Of a DNA stretch of 9,462 bases, positions 1-6,616 are shown one piece after another; the first letter of the stretch is position 1; every line of letters starts with the position of its first letter. Below the pieces are notes generated by a model. It was given only the letters and a program-made list of their open reading frames with translations. It was not told the DNA's origin and did not search any database. The stretch comes from Bacillota bacterium. GTDB lineage: Bacteria > Bacillota > Clostridia > Christensenellales > Aristaeellaceae. The stretch lies in NCBI GenBank assembly GCA_023391725.1, contig JAEWAH010000190.1, positions 1-9,462 of the forward strand, read 5' to 3'. The translations under genes and the position numbers were made by a program.

Positions 1-41
1 ATGGATAGGCTTATGTGTAACAGTAGACAGGCCTCTGAATG

Positions 42-130
42 CTGTCATCCTGAACGAAGTGAAGGATCTTGCTCCTGGCGCACGTGTCCCAAAGGAAAAG
101 ATCCTTCGGGCTGCGCCCTCAGGATGACAG
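42..130. repeat. Inverted-repeat intergenic element
   Basis: Two arms form a long imperfect palindrome. CTGTCATCCTGA at 42-53 is exactly complementary to 119-130, and GAAGGATCTT at 61-70 is exactly complementary to 98-107. The spacer is about 27 bases. This pattern (TGTCATCCTGA, then GAAGGATCTT, mirrored) is a dispersed intergenic palindrome I know from many unrelated bacterial genomes. Reading through it gives the familiar spurious peptide containing CHPERSEGS. It is probably a non-coding, REP/MITE-like element. No transposase is nearby. Confidence 0.75.
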
Positions 131-334
131 GCGGGGGGGAATGCGAAACGCTTGTTTGACTGCTCCGGCGAGGGGAAAACCCTTGGCGCCCGCCAGGCTG
201 CCTTCCCTATAAAGTTTTCGCAGGAGTGGTACGGGGAGGATGCCTTTTTCAAAAGGTCTCCTCACCGTTTTCTTGCCTTTTCCCGCTCCCGCCTCCCCGT
301 CCCTGCAAGAAAATACCGCTCCGGGGCGTTTTTA
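131..334. other. Intergenic stretch without a recognisable gene
   Basis: Open frames cross this stretch, but none has a well-spaced ribosome binding site or a recognisable product. An ATG at 240 is in frame with the downstream FHA gene, but the purine run 233-239 abuts it with no spacing, and a promoter lies downstream at 335-343, so it is probably not used. A symmetric hairpin lies at 236-263: GAGGA pairs with TCCTC, and CCTTT pairs with AAAGG around a TTCA loop. A weak GC hairpin at about 318-327 followed by five T (328-332) could be a poor terminator for upstream transcription. No known structured RNA is recognised. Confidence 0.45.
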
Positions 335-343
335 TGCTATACT
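335..343 (+). promoter_or_regulatory. Extended -10 promoter of the FHA-SEDS-PBP operon
   Basis: TGC followed by TATACT (338-343) is an extended -10 element (TGn-TATAAT type). No good -35 hexamer is visible at the expected distance, which is tolerable for extended -10 promoters. Transcription would start near 350. That leaves a leader of roughly 28 bases before the GTG at 378 and argues against the in-frame ATGs at 240 and 360. Confidence 0.5.
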
Positions 344-377
344 ATCATCAGGACGAGCCATGGAAGGGGGCGAAAAA

Positions 378-1229
378 GTGCCTGCGCAGATATACGAGAT
401 CGTGGCGCTGGGTGCGCGGTACTGGTTTGCCTTTCTGGGCGTCATCATTGTGTGGCGCAGCTATACCTGGCTTCGAAAAGACGCCAGGATCCGGCACAAG
501 CGGTTAAAGCAGTTGCCGGACGCGGGGCTTGTGGGGGAACTGGTGGTACTGGCGGGGAGCGAGGTGCTGCCGCCCGGCACATCCATCCCGCTGCCCAGGG
601 AAGGCACGCTTGGGAGCCTTCGCAGCTGTGATGTAAGCATTCCCTGCCCGGGTGTAGCCAGCCGCCACGGGGATTTCAAGTTTGTGGACGGGGTCGGATT
701 GATTTTGACTTGTGCGCCACATCAAAGCTTCCAGGTGGATAAAGAGGAAAGCGAGCCCAAGCAAAGGGAGTGGGTCATGCACCACGGCTCCCGGCTGGTG
801 GTGGGCGACGCACTTTTGCGGCTTCGGCTGTTCATGGGCTTGACTACCTCGCGCACGGCTGCCTTCCAGGAGGATGCACCGGCGTATGACATGCCGCCTC
901 AGCCCGCCATGATGCAGGGGGCGTGGCGGGAGGGCGATCAGCTGCGCCGCACAAGCTACGACATCCCCACCATGGATCAGCAGAACATAAGCCCGGATTG
1001 GGAAAACGATACCATGCCCCACCGCCAGCAACTGCTTTCCTGGCAGGATACGGGGCGTTATACCTGGGAACAGGACGCGGGATATCCCCAGGATATGGAG
1101 CCGGAGGAACCGGCGCAGGAATGGCCTTATCCCCAGCAGGAGGAAGACGAGGAAGCCTCCGTTGTTTGGGAGCAGGAAGCGGCTAGAACGCCCGCACCCC
1201 GGCGCGGCCTGTTTTCGAGGAGGAGATAA
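378..1229 (+). CDS. Membrane-anchored FHA-domain-like protein
   Basis: Predicted protein of 283 residues. The GTG start is preferred because AAGGGGG (364-370) lies 7 bases upstream; an in-frame ATG at 360 is the alternative. A single hydrophobic segment (about residues 15-28, YWFAFLGVIIVW) should anchor the N-terminus in the membrane. Residues about 52-153 resemble a forkhead-associated domain: GTLGSLRSCDVSIP (76-89), then SRHG (95-98) and a last strand HHGSRLVVGDALLRLRLF. FHA domains bind phosphothreonine peptides. Here the usual glycine-arginine pair reads Gly-Ser (79-80), so binding may be altered. The remaining 125 or so residues are acidic, rich in Gln, Pro and Trp, and probably disordered, ending in a basic tail. 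The gene lies 3 bases before a SEDS gene, so it is probably an accessory or regulatory partner of that wall synthase. The FHA assignment is fairly secure; the binding partner is unknown. Confidence 0.8.
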   Translation: MPAQIYEIVALGARYWFAFLGVIIVWRSYTWLRKDARIRHKRLKQLPDAGLVGELVVLAGSEVLPPGTSIPLPREGTLGSLRSCDVSIPCPGVASRHGDFKFVDGVGLILTCAPHQSFQVDKEESEPKQREWVMHHGSRLVVGDALLRLRLFMGLTTSRTAAFQEDAPAYDMPPQPAMMQGAWREGDQLRRTSYDIPTMDQQNISPDWENDTMPHRQQLLSWQDTGRYTWEQDAGYPQDMEPEEPAQEWPYPQQEEDEEASVVWEQEAARTPAPRRGLFSRRR

Positions 1230-1232
1230 GCT

Positions 1233-2477
1233 ATGCCAGGCAACAAGCGTGATCCGGCCTGGATGCTGATCAGCGTGGTGATGCTGTTCTTTTTCAGCGC
1301 CTTTTTATTGCTCACCTTCCGCAATCAAACCATCGATCTGAACGCGCTGGCCTTGGCCGCTGCAGTGCCAGCCATGATCTTTATAGGCACAATGCTCTTG
1401 CCAAGGCTCTTCCCGGCGGACAAGCTGCTTTTGTCGCTGACGAACTTTTTGTGCGCGCTGGGCGTGCTGCTTTTGTACCGCATCAAACCTGAGTACGGCC
1501 TGAAGCAAGCGGTGAACTACGGCGTGGGCCTGGCGTGCATGCTGGTGAGCATCCTGATGGTACACAGGATCCGCTCCTGGCGGTGGCTGGCGTTCATGGC
1601 GCTGTTCATCACCCTGGGCGCGCTGGCGCTGCCGCTTGTCATGGGCACGGAAGTGAACGGAGCGAAAAACTGGATCTACATCGGCAGCCAGTCCATACAG
1701 CCCAGCGAGATCGGCAAGCTGTCGCTGCTCGTCGTGCTGGCGTACTACATGAGCCAAAGGCGGATGATCCCCTGGCTGTTCCTTGCCGGGGCCAGCCTTG
1801 GGATCTTGATGCTGCAAAAAGACTTGGGAACAGCGCTTTTGTATTACGGTACAACGCTGTTTTTGTTCTACGCCTCCACCAGCAACCTGCCGCTGACCAT
1901 CCTGGGGTTGGGCGGCGGAGCCGGGGCCGCCATGGCCGGGTATATGATGTTCGCCCACGTCAAGCGCAGGATAGCGGCCTGGCTCAACCCCTGGGCGGAC
2001 TATGCCAGCTCGGGCTTTCAGATCGCCCAGTCGCTCATCGCCATCGCAAGCGGCGGGCTTTTAGGAGTGGGGCTGGGCTTGGGCTCGCCCAGAGATATCC
2101 CGGAGTATACGTCCGACTTTATTTTTGCGGTCTTGTGCGAGCAGTTCGGGATCATCTTCGGGCTGTGCGTGCTGCTCATGTATGTGGCCATCATTTGGCG
2201 CGGCGTGTCCATCGCCATTGCGTCCCGTGAAAGCTTCCATGGGCTTCTGGCCATGGGCTGTGTGCTGATGCTGGGGATACAGACATTCGTCATCATCGGC
2301 GGGGTCATCAAACTGATCCCGCTGACCGGCGTGACATTGCCTTTTGTAAGCTGGGGCGGAAGCTCCCTTGTCGCCTGTTTGTGTTTGGTAGGCATGATCC
2401 AGGGCGTTGCCAGCCGCAATGAAGACCTCTTGAAAGAGGATGCTCGCCTGGCCAGGCTGGGCATGGACACCCTGTGA
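1233..2477 (+). CDS. SEDS-family peptidoglycan glycosyltransferase (RodA/FtsW type)
   Basis: A 414-residue polytopic membrane protein with about ten hydrophobic segments, the normal size for RodA/FtsW. SEDS proteins polymerise lipid II into glycan strands and work with a class B PBP. Family motifs in order: NGAKNWI (142-148), QPSEIGKL (156-163), QKDLGTAL (195-202), RIAAWLNPWAD (246-256), GFQIAQSLIAI (261-271), and PEYTSDFIFAVLCEQFG (290-306). Asp295 in that last motif matches the conserved, essential TDF aspartate. The hallmark PLTGVTLPFVSWGGSS (363-378) carries Trp where Tyr is usual. The ATG at 1233 follows AGGAGG (1218-1223) with 9 bases between. Only 3 bases separate it from the FHA gene, which indicates translational linkage. 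Elongation (RodA) and division (FtsW) roles cannot be told apart from sequence alone; the short partner PBP resembles the RodA-PbpA pairing of actinobacteria. Confidence 0.95.
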   Translation: MPGNKRDPAWMLISVVMLFFFSAFLLLTFRNQTIDLNALALAAAVPAMIFIGTMLLPRLFPADKLLLSLTNFLCALGVLLLYRIKPEYGLKQAVNYGVGLACMLVSILMVHRIRSWRWLAFMALFITLGALALPLVMGTEVNGAKNWIYIGSQSIQPSEIGKLSLLVVLAYYMSQRRMIPWLFLAGASLGILMLQKDLGTALLYYGTTLFLFYASTSNLPLTILGLGGGAGAAMAGYMMFAHVKRRIAAWLNPWADYASSGFQIAQSLIAIASGGLLGVGLGLGSPRDIPEYTSDFIFAVLCEQFGIIFGLCVLLMYVAIIWRGVSIAIASRESFHGLLAMGCVLMLGIQTFVIIGGVIKLIPLTGVTLPFVSWGGSSLVACLCLVGMIQGVASRNEDLLKEDARLARLGMDTL

Positions 2478-2501
2478 TTTTGATACGAAGGGGGGCACAG
2501 C

Positions 2502-3902
2502 ATGAGACAGCAGCGCATGAATTTTAAGCTCCTGGCCCTGATTCTCACAGGGCTGTTTGCATTGCTGGCGGTGTACGGCGGGTACAGCGTAACGGTGTAT
2601 GGCAACCGCTGGGTCTCCCACCGGGGCAACACCAGGATCAAGGGCGCCGAGGATGTTCAAAAGGGCGACATTCTGGACCGCAACGGCGTAGTGCTGGCGG
2701 CAACCTCCAAAGACGAGCGCGTGTATCAATCCGATGCGGATAGCCGCAAAGCTGTGGTCCACTTGCTGGGGGATACGGGCGGCAATGTAAAAAACGGCGT
2801 GGAATCCTTCCAGGCCAGCTATTTATTGGGCTTTGAAACGTCGCTCATGGAGCGGGTGGCCCAGGCACTAAGGGGCCAGACGCGCAAGGGCGACAATGTG
2901 GCGCTCACCGTGGATAGTCGCCTGTCCGCCGCTGCTTATAAAGCCTTTCAGTCCGGCGCGGCAGGTAAAAAGGGCGCCGTGGTGGTGATGAACTACAGGA
3001 CCGGCGAGGTATTGGCCTCGGTGAGCCTGCCGGCCTTCGACCCGAACACCAAAAAGCAGCTTTCGGTGGATGAGCTGCTCAATCGCTCCACCCAGGCGTT
3101 GTACCCCCCCGGGAGCACGTTCAAGATCGTCACTCTGTCCGGCGCGCTGCAAAACCTGCCGGATGTAATGAGCCGTACGCTTACGTGCACAGGGGCGCTA
3201 CAGGTGCAGGACAAGATCATCACCGACTTTGAAAACGCGGTGCATGGTAATCTGACGCTCCGGGAGGCATTCATCAAAAGCTGCAACAACGTCTTTGCGG
3301 GCATGGCGTTGGAACTGGGGGACGAGCGGCTGCGCAAGACTGCGGAATCCTTTGGGTTCAACGATAACTTTTTATTCCGCGATCTGGTAGTGGAAAACAG
3401 CGTGTATCCCACTACCGGGCGAAATCAGGTGCAAATCGCCTGGTCCGGCGCGGGCCAGGGCGATGTGGAGACAACGCCGCTTCACATGTGCATGGTCGCG
3501 GCGGCCATCGCCAACGGTGGGGTGATGATGGAGCCGGCCTTGGTCAAAGCTATCGTCAGCGACGGAGGCGCCAAACGCAAGGAATTTGCCGCTCGCGTCT
3601 ACCGCAAGGCGCTGCCCGAGGATGTGGCGGCAACCGTCAAGGACGCCATGCGCGCCGTTGTCACCTCCGGCACGGGCACAGGGGCGCAGGTGAGCGGACT
3701 GAAAGTGCTGGGCAAGACGGGTTCCGCCGAAAGCACCATGGACGGCCAGCCCGTGACCCACGCCTGGTTCGTGGGCTTTCTGGATGAGCCGGACCTGCCC
3801 TACGCCATCAGCGTGCTGGTGGAGGCCGGGGACTCCGGCGGCCGGGTCGCCGCGCCTATCGCCAAGCAAGTGTTTCAGTATATCAAAAATAATTATAGAT
3901 AA
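2502..3902 (+). CDS. Class B penicillin-binding protein (transpeptidase, PbpA/FtsI type)
   Basis: A 466-residue protein that crosslinks peptidoglycan outside the membrane. An N-terminal signal anchor (about residues 8-30) is followed by a short class B N-terminal region with the GDILDRNG motif (55-62), then the transpeptidase domain from about residue 155. All three penicillin-binding motifs are present: STFK (205-208, nucleophile Ser205), SCN (260-262) and KTG (405-407). At 466 residues it is shorter than typical FtsI or PBP2 (about 550-700), matching the compact PbpA-like group that sits beside SEDS genes. The ATG at 2502 follows AAGGGGGG (2488-2495) with 6 bases between. It begins 24 bases after the SEDS stop, so the two are almost certainly co-transcribed and act as a polymerase/transpeptidase pair. 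No plus-strand terminator with a T-tract follows; the mRNA runs into palindromic repeats. Confidence 0.95.
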   Translation: MRQQRMNFKLLALILTGLFALLAVYGGYSVTVYGNRWVSHRGNTRIKGAEDVQKGDILDRNGVVLAATSKDERVYQSDADSRKAVVHLLGDTGGNVKNGVESFQASYLLGFETSLMERVAQALRGQTRKGDNVALTVDSRLSAAAYKAFQSGAAGKKGAVVVMNYRTGEVLASVSLPAFDPNTKKQLSVDELLNRSTQALYPPGSTFKIVTLSGALQNLPDVMSRTLTCTGALQVQDKIITDFENAVHGNLTLREAFIKSCNNVFAGMALELGDERLRKTAESFGFNDNFLFRDLVVENSVYPTTGRNQVQIAWSGAGQGDVETTPLHMCMVAAAIANGGVMMEPALVKAIVSDGGAKRKEFAARVYRKALPEDVAATVKDAMRAVVTSGTGTGAQVSGLKVLGKTGSAESTMDGQPVTHAWFVGFLDEPDLPYAISVLVEAGDSGGRVAAPIAKQVFQYIKNNYR

Positions 3903-3947
3903 GACGCCTTTCATCTTGATAGCTTGATGGCAGAAGCCTCTTCCTTG

Positions 3948-4056
3948 ATTCCCCTCCGGTGGAGGGGTGGCGCGCAGCGCCGGGGTGGTTGCCGCAGGCT
4001 GCCTTCCGCAACCACCCCGTCCGGCTTCGCCGTCCACCCCTCCATCGGAGGGGAAT
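3948..4056. repeat. Palindrome-ended repeat element I
   Basis: The two 23-base ends, 3948-3970 and 4034-4056, are inverted copies differing at one position. Each end is itself a short hairpin (CCCCTCC, 3-base loop, GGAGGGG). Inside, GGGGTGGTTGC (3982-3992) pairs with GCAACCACCCC (4008-4018), so the whole element can fold into one long stem. The right half (4008-4056) recurs inverted at 6617-6665 with 46 of 49 bases identical. It fits a dispersed non-autonomous (MITE- or REP-like) element of Clostridia. It lies between convergent genes and disrupts none. Confidence 0.8.
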
Positions 4057-4083
4057 AAAAAAGCCTTCCCCTTGAGGGGAAGG
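4057..4083 (-). terminator. Intrinsic terminator, minus strand
   Basis: Read on the minus strand, CCTTCCCC pairs with GGGGAAGG around a TCAA loop (8 perfect base pairs, 4083 down to 4064). One C and six T follow (4062-4057). This is a well-formed Rho-independent terminator for transcripts of the minus-strand gene ending at 4344, and it also blocks minus-strand transcription from running antisense into the PBP gene. Its stem is also the left end of repeat element II. Confidence 0.7.
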
Positions 4084-4284
4084 TGGCGCGCAGCGCCGGA
4101 AGAGGTGTCGATACACAATATTCATCATTGACACCTCTTCAGTCGCCTGCGGGCGGCAGCTAGCCGCTCGGCTTGCTCAATCGTCGCACTGCTTCGCTTT
4201 GCTCGCATTGCTCGTTTGGCAAGTCTCCTTCACACCGCCTTATTCCGCCACAGGCGGCGCTCAGCTTCGGAACGCAAGGGGAAG
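4064..4284. repeat. Palindrome-ended repeat element II
   Basis: The outer ends are inverted copies: CTTCCCCTTG (4065-4074, one mismatch) against CAAGGGGAAG (4275-4284). Each end also forms its own hairpin (TTCCCC-loop-GGGGAA on the left; AAGGGG-aag-CCCCTT running to 4290 on the right). Inside is a perfect 11-base stem, GAAGAGGTGTC (4099-4109) with GACACCTCTTC (4130-4140), around a 20-base AT-rich loop. The right core (4175-4260) resembles 6749-6833 of element III: 45 of the first 55 bases match. The two elements therefore share an ancestral module. No coding potential is convincing here. Confidence 0.65.
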
Positions 4285-4343
4285 CCCCTTGGAGAGATGA
4301 CATCAAGCTTGCTCTGCAGGCCTTTACTGCTTTGGCGAATAGC

Positions 4344-4643
4344 TTACGCCTCATTCCTTGGATCCTGGCTCTTCCTCTTGGGCGCGTCAGGGTTGATATA
4401 TTCGATCTCCAGCCGGTCAAAGGGGATGGATTCCATAAAATGCTCCTGGGTGAAGCGGGTCTGGCCGAAGTCATCCCATTCCCGCTGATGCTTGGGCAGC
4501 CATACGGGCCGGGAAAGGTCCAGCTCCTTTAAAACATCCATCAGCGCGGGCTGCGGGTCGTCTCTTACGCATGGCGCAGTGGCCTGGCGGACGATGCGGT
4601 GGCCCGTTACGATGCGGGCCCAGAGGCGGGTCGTGGTTTGCAA
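4344..4643 (-). CDS. Small conserved hypothetical protein (99 aa)
   Basis: A soluble 99-residue protein with no signal peptide or membrane segment. A TTG start at 4643 is chosen because AAGGAGG (4658-4652) sits 8 bases upstream and a minus-strand promoter lies just before it. The open frame extends to 4730 but upstream starts would fall at or before the promoter. Recognisable stretches are RLWARIV (6-12), RPVWLPKHQREWDDF (45-59), TRFTQEHF (62-69) and FDRLEIEYI (75-83), followed by a charged tail. From memory, this pattern (an RLW start, a PxWLxKxxxE segment, TxFxxxxF, and a FDxLEIE end) recurs in small uncharacterised proteins of gut Clostridia; this is not checked by search. It is transcribed alone, divergently from walJ, and ends in the repeat cluster. 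Function unknown. Confidence 0.7.
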   Translation of the reverse strand: MQTTTRLWARIVTGHRIVRQATAPCVRDDPQPALMDVLKELDLSRPVWLPKHQREWDDFGQTRFTQEHFMESIPFDRLEIEYINPDAPKRKSQDPRNEA

Positions 4644-4676
4644 AAGTTGATCCTCCTTGGCGGATAGTATACTATC

Positions 4677-4705
4677 ATTATGGGCCAGGTCCGGCCAAAA
4701 CGCAA
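4677..4705 (-). promoter_or_regulatory. Promoter of the 99-residue protein gene
   Basis: On the minus strand, TTGCGT (4705-4700), a 17-base spacer and CATAAT (4682-4677) form a good sigma-A type promoter. Transcription would start near 4670, giving a leader of about 27 bases that carries the AAGGAGG site. An overlapping alternative -10, TATACT (4671-4666), lies within the palindrome AGTATACT. Confidence 0.6.
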
Positions 4706-4714
4706 TATGCTGTA

Positions 4715-4743
4715 TTGCCATCCCCTGCAAAGCGCGATATAAT
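4715..4743 (+). promoter_or_regulatory. Promoter of the walJ-CPBP unit
   Basis: TTGCCA (4715-4720), a 17-base spacer and a perfect TATAAT (4738-4743) make a near-consensus sigma-A promoter. Transcription would begin near 4750, about 30 bases before the ATG at 4781. Because the -10 box itself contains the ATG at 4742, that in-frame ATG and more distal ones are excluded as starts. The -35 box is only 9 bases from the divergent -35 box on the other strand. Confidence 0.75.
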
Positions 4744-4780
4744 GGAGAACGGATTTCTTTTTATGGAGGATATTGCCTGG

Positions 4781-5614
4781 ATGGAGATGACCTTTTGCCC
4801 CCTTTTCAGCGGGTCCAGCGGCAACGCGTTGTACGTGGCCACGGAACGGACGCGGCTGCTCATCGACGCTGGCCTGCCCGGCAAAGCGGTCACGGATGCG
4901 CTGGTAAGCATCGGGGTCAATCCTGCCAGCCTGTCGGCCATCCTCATCACCCACGAGCATAGCGATCATACGAAGGGCGCGGGGGTCTTAAGCCGCAAGT
5001 TTGATTTGCCCATTTATGCCACGCCCGGCACCTGGTTTGCCATGGAAGGGATCATCGGGCCTGTAAGCCGGCACAACCGCCGGGAATTTTCCCCGGAAAC
5101 GGATTTTTATGTGGATGAGATCGGCGTGACGCCCTTTTCCATCCCCCACGATGCCGCAGAGCCTGTTGGCTACAGACTCAGCCACGGGGTGTTCAGCGTT
5201 GCGACAGCAACCGACATGGGCATTATGCGCAAGAATGTGATGGAGCAGCTTTCCGGTGTGGACCTGCTTTTGTTAGAAAGCAACCACGACCCGGAGATGC
5301 TCAAACAAAATCCCCGCTATTCCCAGGCGCTCAAAAAGCGGATTCTCAGCAACAAGGGCCATTTGAGCAACGAGGCCTGCGCCCAGGCGGTGCTGGAGCT
5401 TTTTGGCACCGGGGTGCGCCACGTGGTGCTGGGGCATCTAAGCGCGGAGAACAACCTGCCAGAACTGGCGTTCAGCACCGTATGCAGCGCGCTTTCCGGC
5501 GCCGGGCTCACCTGCGGCCAGGATGTGACCGTGGACATGGCCTGGCGCGACCGGGTCGGGAACGTGTATGTGATCAGGGACGGCCGGATGGAAACGGCCC
5601 AGCGCTGCGTATGA
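4781..5614 (+). CDS. walJ: WalJ/YycJ-family MBL-fold metallohydrolase
   Basis: A 277-residue cytoplasmic metallo-beta-lactamase-fold protein matching the usual YycJ/WalJ length and pattern. The N-terminus FCPLFSGSSGNALYV (5-19) and LLIDAGLPGK (26-35) are typical. Metal ligands are visible: THEHSDH with the HxHxDH motif at 58-63, HDAAEP (123-128), TDMG with Asp145, and His219 in VVLGHLSAENN. ESNHDPEML (166-174) and GHLSNE (193-198) are further family landmarks. In Bacillus, yycJ lies in the walRK operon; its substrate is uncertain, with a nuclease-like role coordinating wall and DNA processes proposed. The ATG at 4781 has GGAGGA (4765-4770) 10 bases upstream; the ATG at 4787 is the alternative. 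The walRKHI genes are not upstream here. The downstream gene overlaps the stop by 4 bases. Confidence 0.9.
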   Translation: MEMTFCPLFSGSSGNALYVATERTRLLIDAGLPGKAVTDALVSIGVNPASLSAILITHEHSDHTKGAGVLSRKFDLPIYATPGTWFAMEGIIGPVSRHNRREFSPETDFYVDEIGVTPFSIPHDAAEPVGYRLSHGVFSVATATDMGIMRKNVMEQLSGVDLLLLESNHDPEMLKQNPRYSQALKKRILSNKGHLSNEACAQAVLELFGTGVRHVVLGHLSAENNLPELAFSTVCSALSGAGLTCGQDVTVDMAWRDRVGNVYVIRDGRMETAQRCV

Positions 5615-6612
5615 AAGGGGAAAAACGATTGTCCAGGCTGGAAAGAACCATTGGCGCGCGCAGCGTGCTCATTCTTTTGATTATCACGCAGCTGTTGCGA
5701 ATGACCATATCACTCTTTACCAGCTTTGTCAGCATTGAGTCGAGCCAATCGCCTTTTGCGCAGCCGGACTTGTACTATACCTTGGTGATGCTCCAGGAGG
5801 CCCTGATCTTCGGTCTCCCGGTGTTTTTGTTTGTGTATCTGCTCCGGCCCAGGTATGTGCCAGTCTTAAAGGGGCAGATGGCCTTCCCAAGCCTTTCCGC
5901 GTCCATGCGCACGGTGTTTGCGGCGATGTTGGGGCTGGTGATGTTTGAGCTGTACGCCACGCTCTGGACGGTGGTATTGGACATGCTGGGGCTGAAATTG
6001 ATAGCGCCGCCCATCCCCCTGCCCAATAATGGCGCGCAGGTCATACTGGCTGTGACGGCGGTGGCCATCCTGCCCGGAGTGGTGGAGGAACTGCTTTTCC
6101 GCGGCGTGCTGATGGAAGGGCTGCGCAGAGAACTGCCCATCAAGGCGGCTATTGGGCTTACGGCGCTTTTGTTCGCGTTTATGCATGGCTCTATCGCGGC
6201 TCTGCCAGTGCATGTGGCGCTGGGGTTCATCTTAACGCTCCTGGCGTTCCGGCAGGGGAACCTGCAGCTGGCCATGATCTATCACTTCGTGCACAACGCT
6301 ACGTCTTTGGTGTTTTGCCTGTACCTGCGCAACGTGGTGCAGAGTATTGAGGTTAGCGCGCAGACGGCGGAACCGGCCACGATAACGGCGATGCTTACCG
6401 GCATACTGCCGCTGCTTGCGGTCACTACCTTGGGTTATGTGATGCTGATGCGCCCGCTGCTTACGGCTCCCCCAAAAAAGGAGACGGCCCCTGCCGCTTC
6501 CGAATTGACGGACGGGAAGCAGCGCTGGTTCAGGGGCCCGGTAGCGATCCTGCTCGTGACGCTGGGGCTTTTGATGATCCCCTGGTTCGCGCTGGAGATA
6601 CTGCCGCTGTAA
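5611..6612 (+). CDS. CPBP-family intramembrane metalloprotease
   Basis: A 333-residue polytopic membrane protein with about eight hydrophobic segments. The CPBP (Abi/CAAX-protease-like, PF02517) signature is complete: VVEELLFRG (157-165, with Glu159, Glu160 and Arg164), FMHGS (190-194, His192) and YHFVHNATS (224-232, His225 and His228). The glutamates and histidines are the expected metal and catalytic residues inside the membrane. Bacterial members cleave membrane or prenylated peptides, act in bacteriocin immunity, or process anti-sigma factors; no substrate can be inferred here. The ATG at 5611 overlaps the walJ stop as ATGA, which implies translational coupling. An in-frame TTG at 5629 has a better-placed AAAGGGG (5614-5620) and could be the real start. 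A charged linker (about 287-307) precedes a final membrane segment. It occupies the walJ-rlmH slot where Bacillus has HtrC. Confidence 0.9.
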   Translation: MKGEKRLSRLERTIGARSVLILLIITQLLRMTISLFTSFVSIESSQSPFAQPDLYYTLVMLQEALIFGLPVFLFVYLLRPRYVPVLKGQMAFPSLSASMRTVFAAMLGLVMFELYATLWTVVLDMLGLKLIAPPIPLPNNGAQVILAVTAVAILPGVVEELLFRGVLMEGLRRELPIKAAIGLTALLFAFMHGSIAALPVHVALGFILTLLAFRQGNLQLAMIYHFVHNATSLVFCLYLRNVVQSIEVSAQTAEPATITAMLTGILPLLAVTTLGYVMLMRPLLTAPPKKETAPAASELTDGKQRWFRGPVAILLVTLGLLMIPWFALEILPL

Positions 6613-6616
6613 GGTA

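Noticed and set aside
1..162. Open plus-strand frame from the first base, encoding a Cys-rich peptide
   Set aside because: It is the translated inverted repeat at 42-130; the CHPERSEGS-type peptide is a known artefact of this element.
1305..1958. 217-codon minus-strand frame opposite the SEDS gene
   Set aside because: Gln/His/Arg-rich shadow of a GC-rich membrane protein gene; no ribosome binding site or family motifs.
2018..2762. Long minus-strand frames across the SEDS-PBP junction
   Set aside because: Antisense shadows; the plus-strand frames carry all the conserved motifs.
3372..4134. Minus-strand frames running from the repeat cluster into the PBP gene
   Set aside because: Composition reflects repeat sequence and PBP antisense; there is a strong minus-strand terminator at 4057-4083 and no recognisable product.
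3948..4290. CRISPR array
   Set aside because: Repeats are inverted, unequal and few, with no regular direct repeat-spacer pattern.
4173..4532. Plus-strand frames over repeat element II and the 99-residue gene
   Set aside because: They start inside the repeat and run antisense to a gene with much better start signals.
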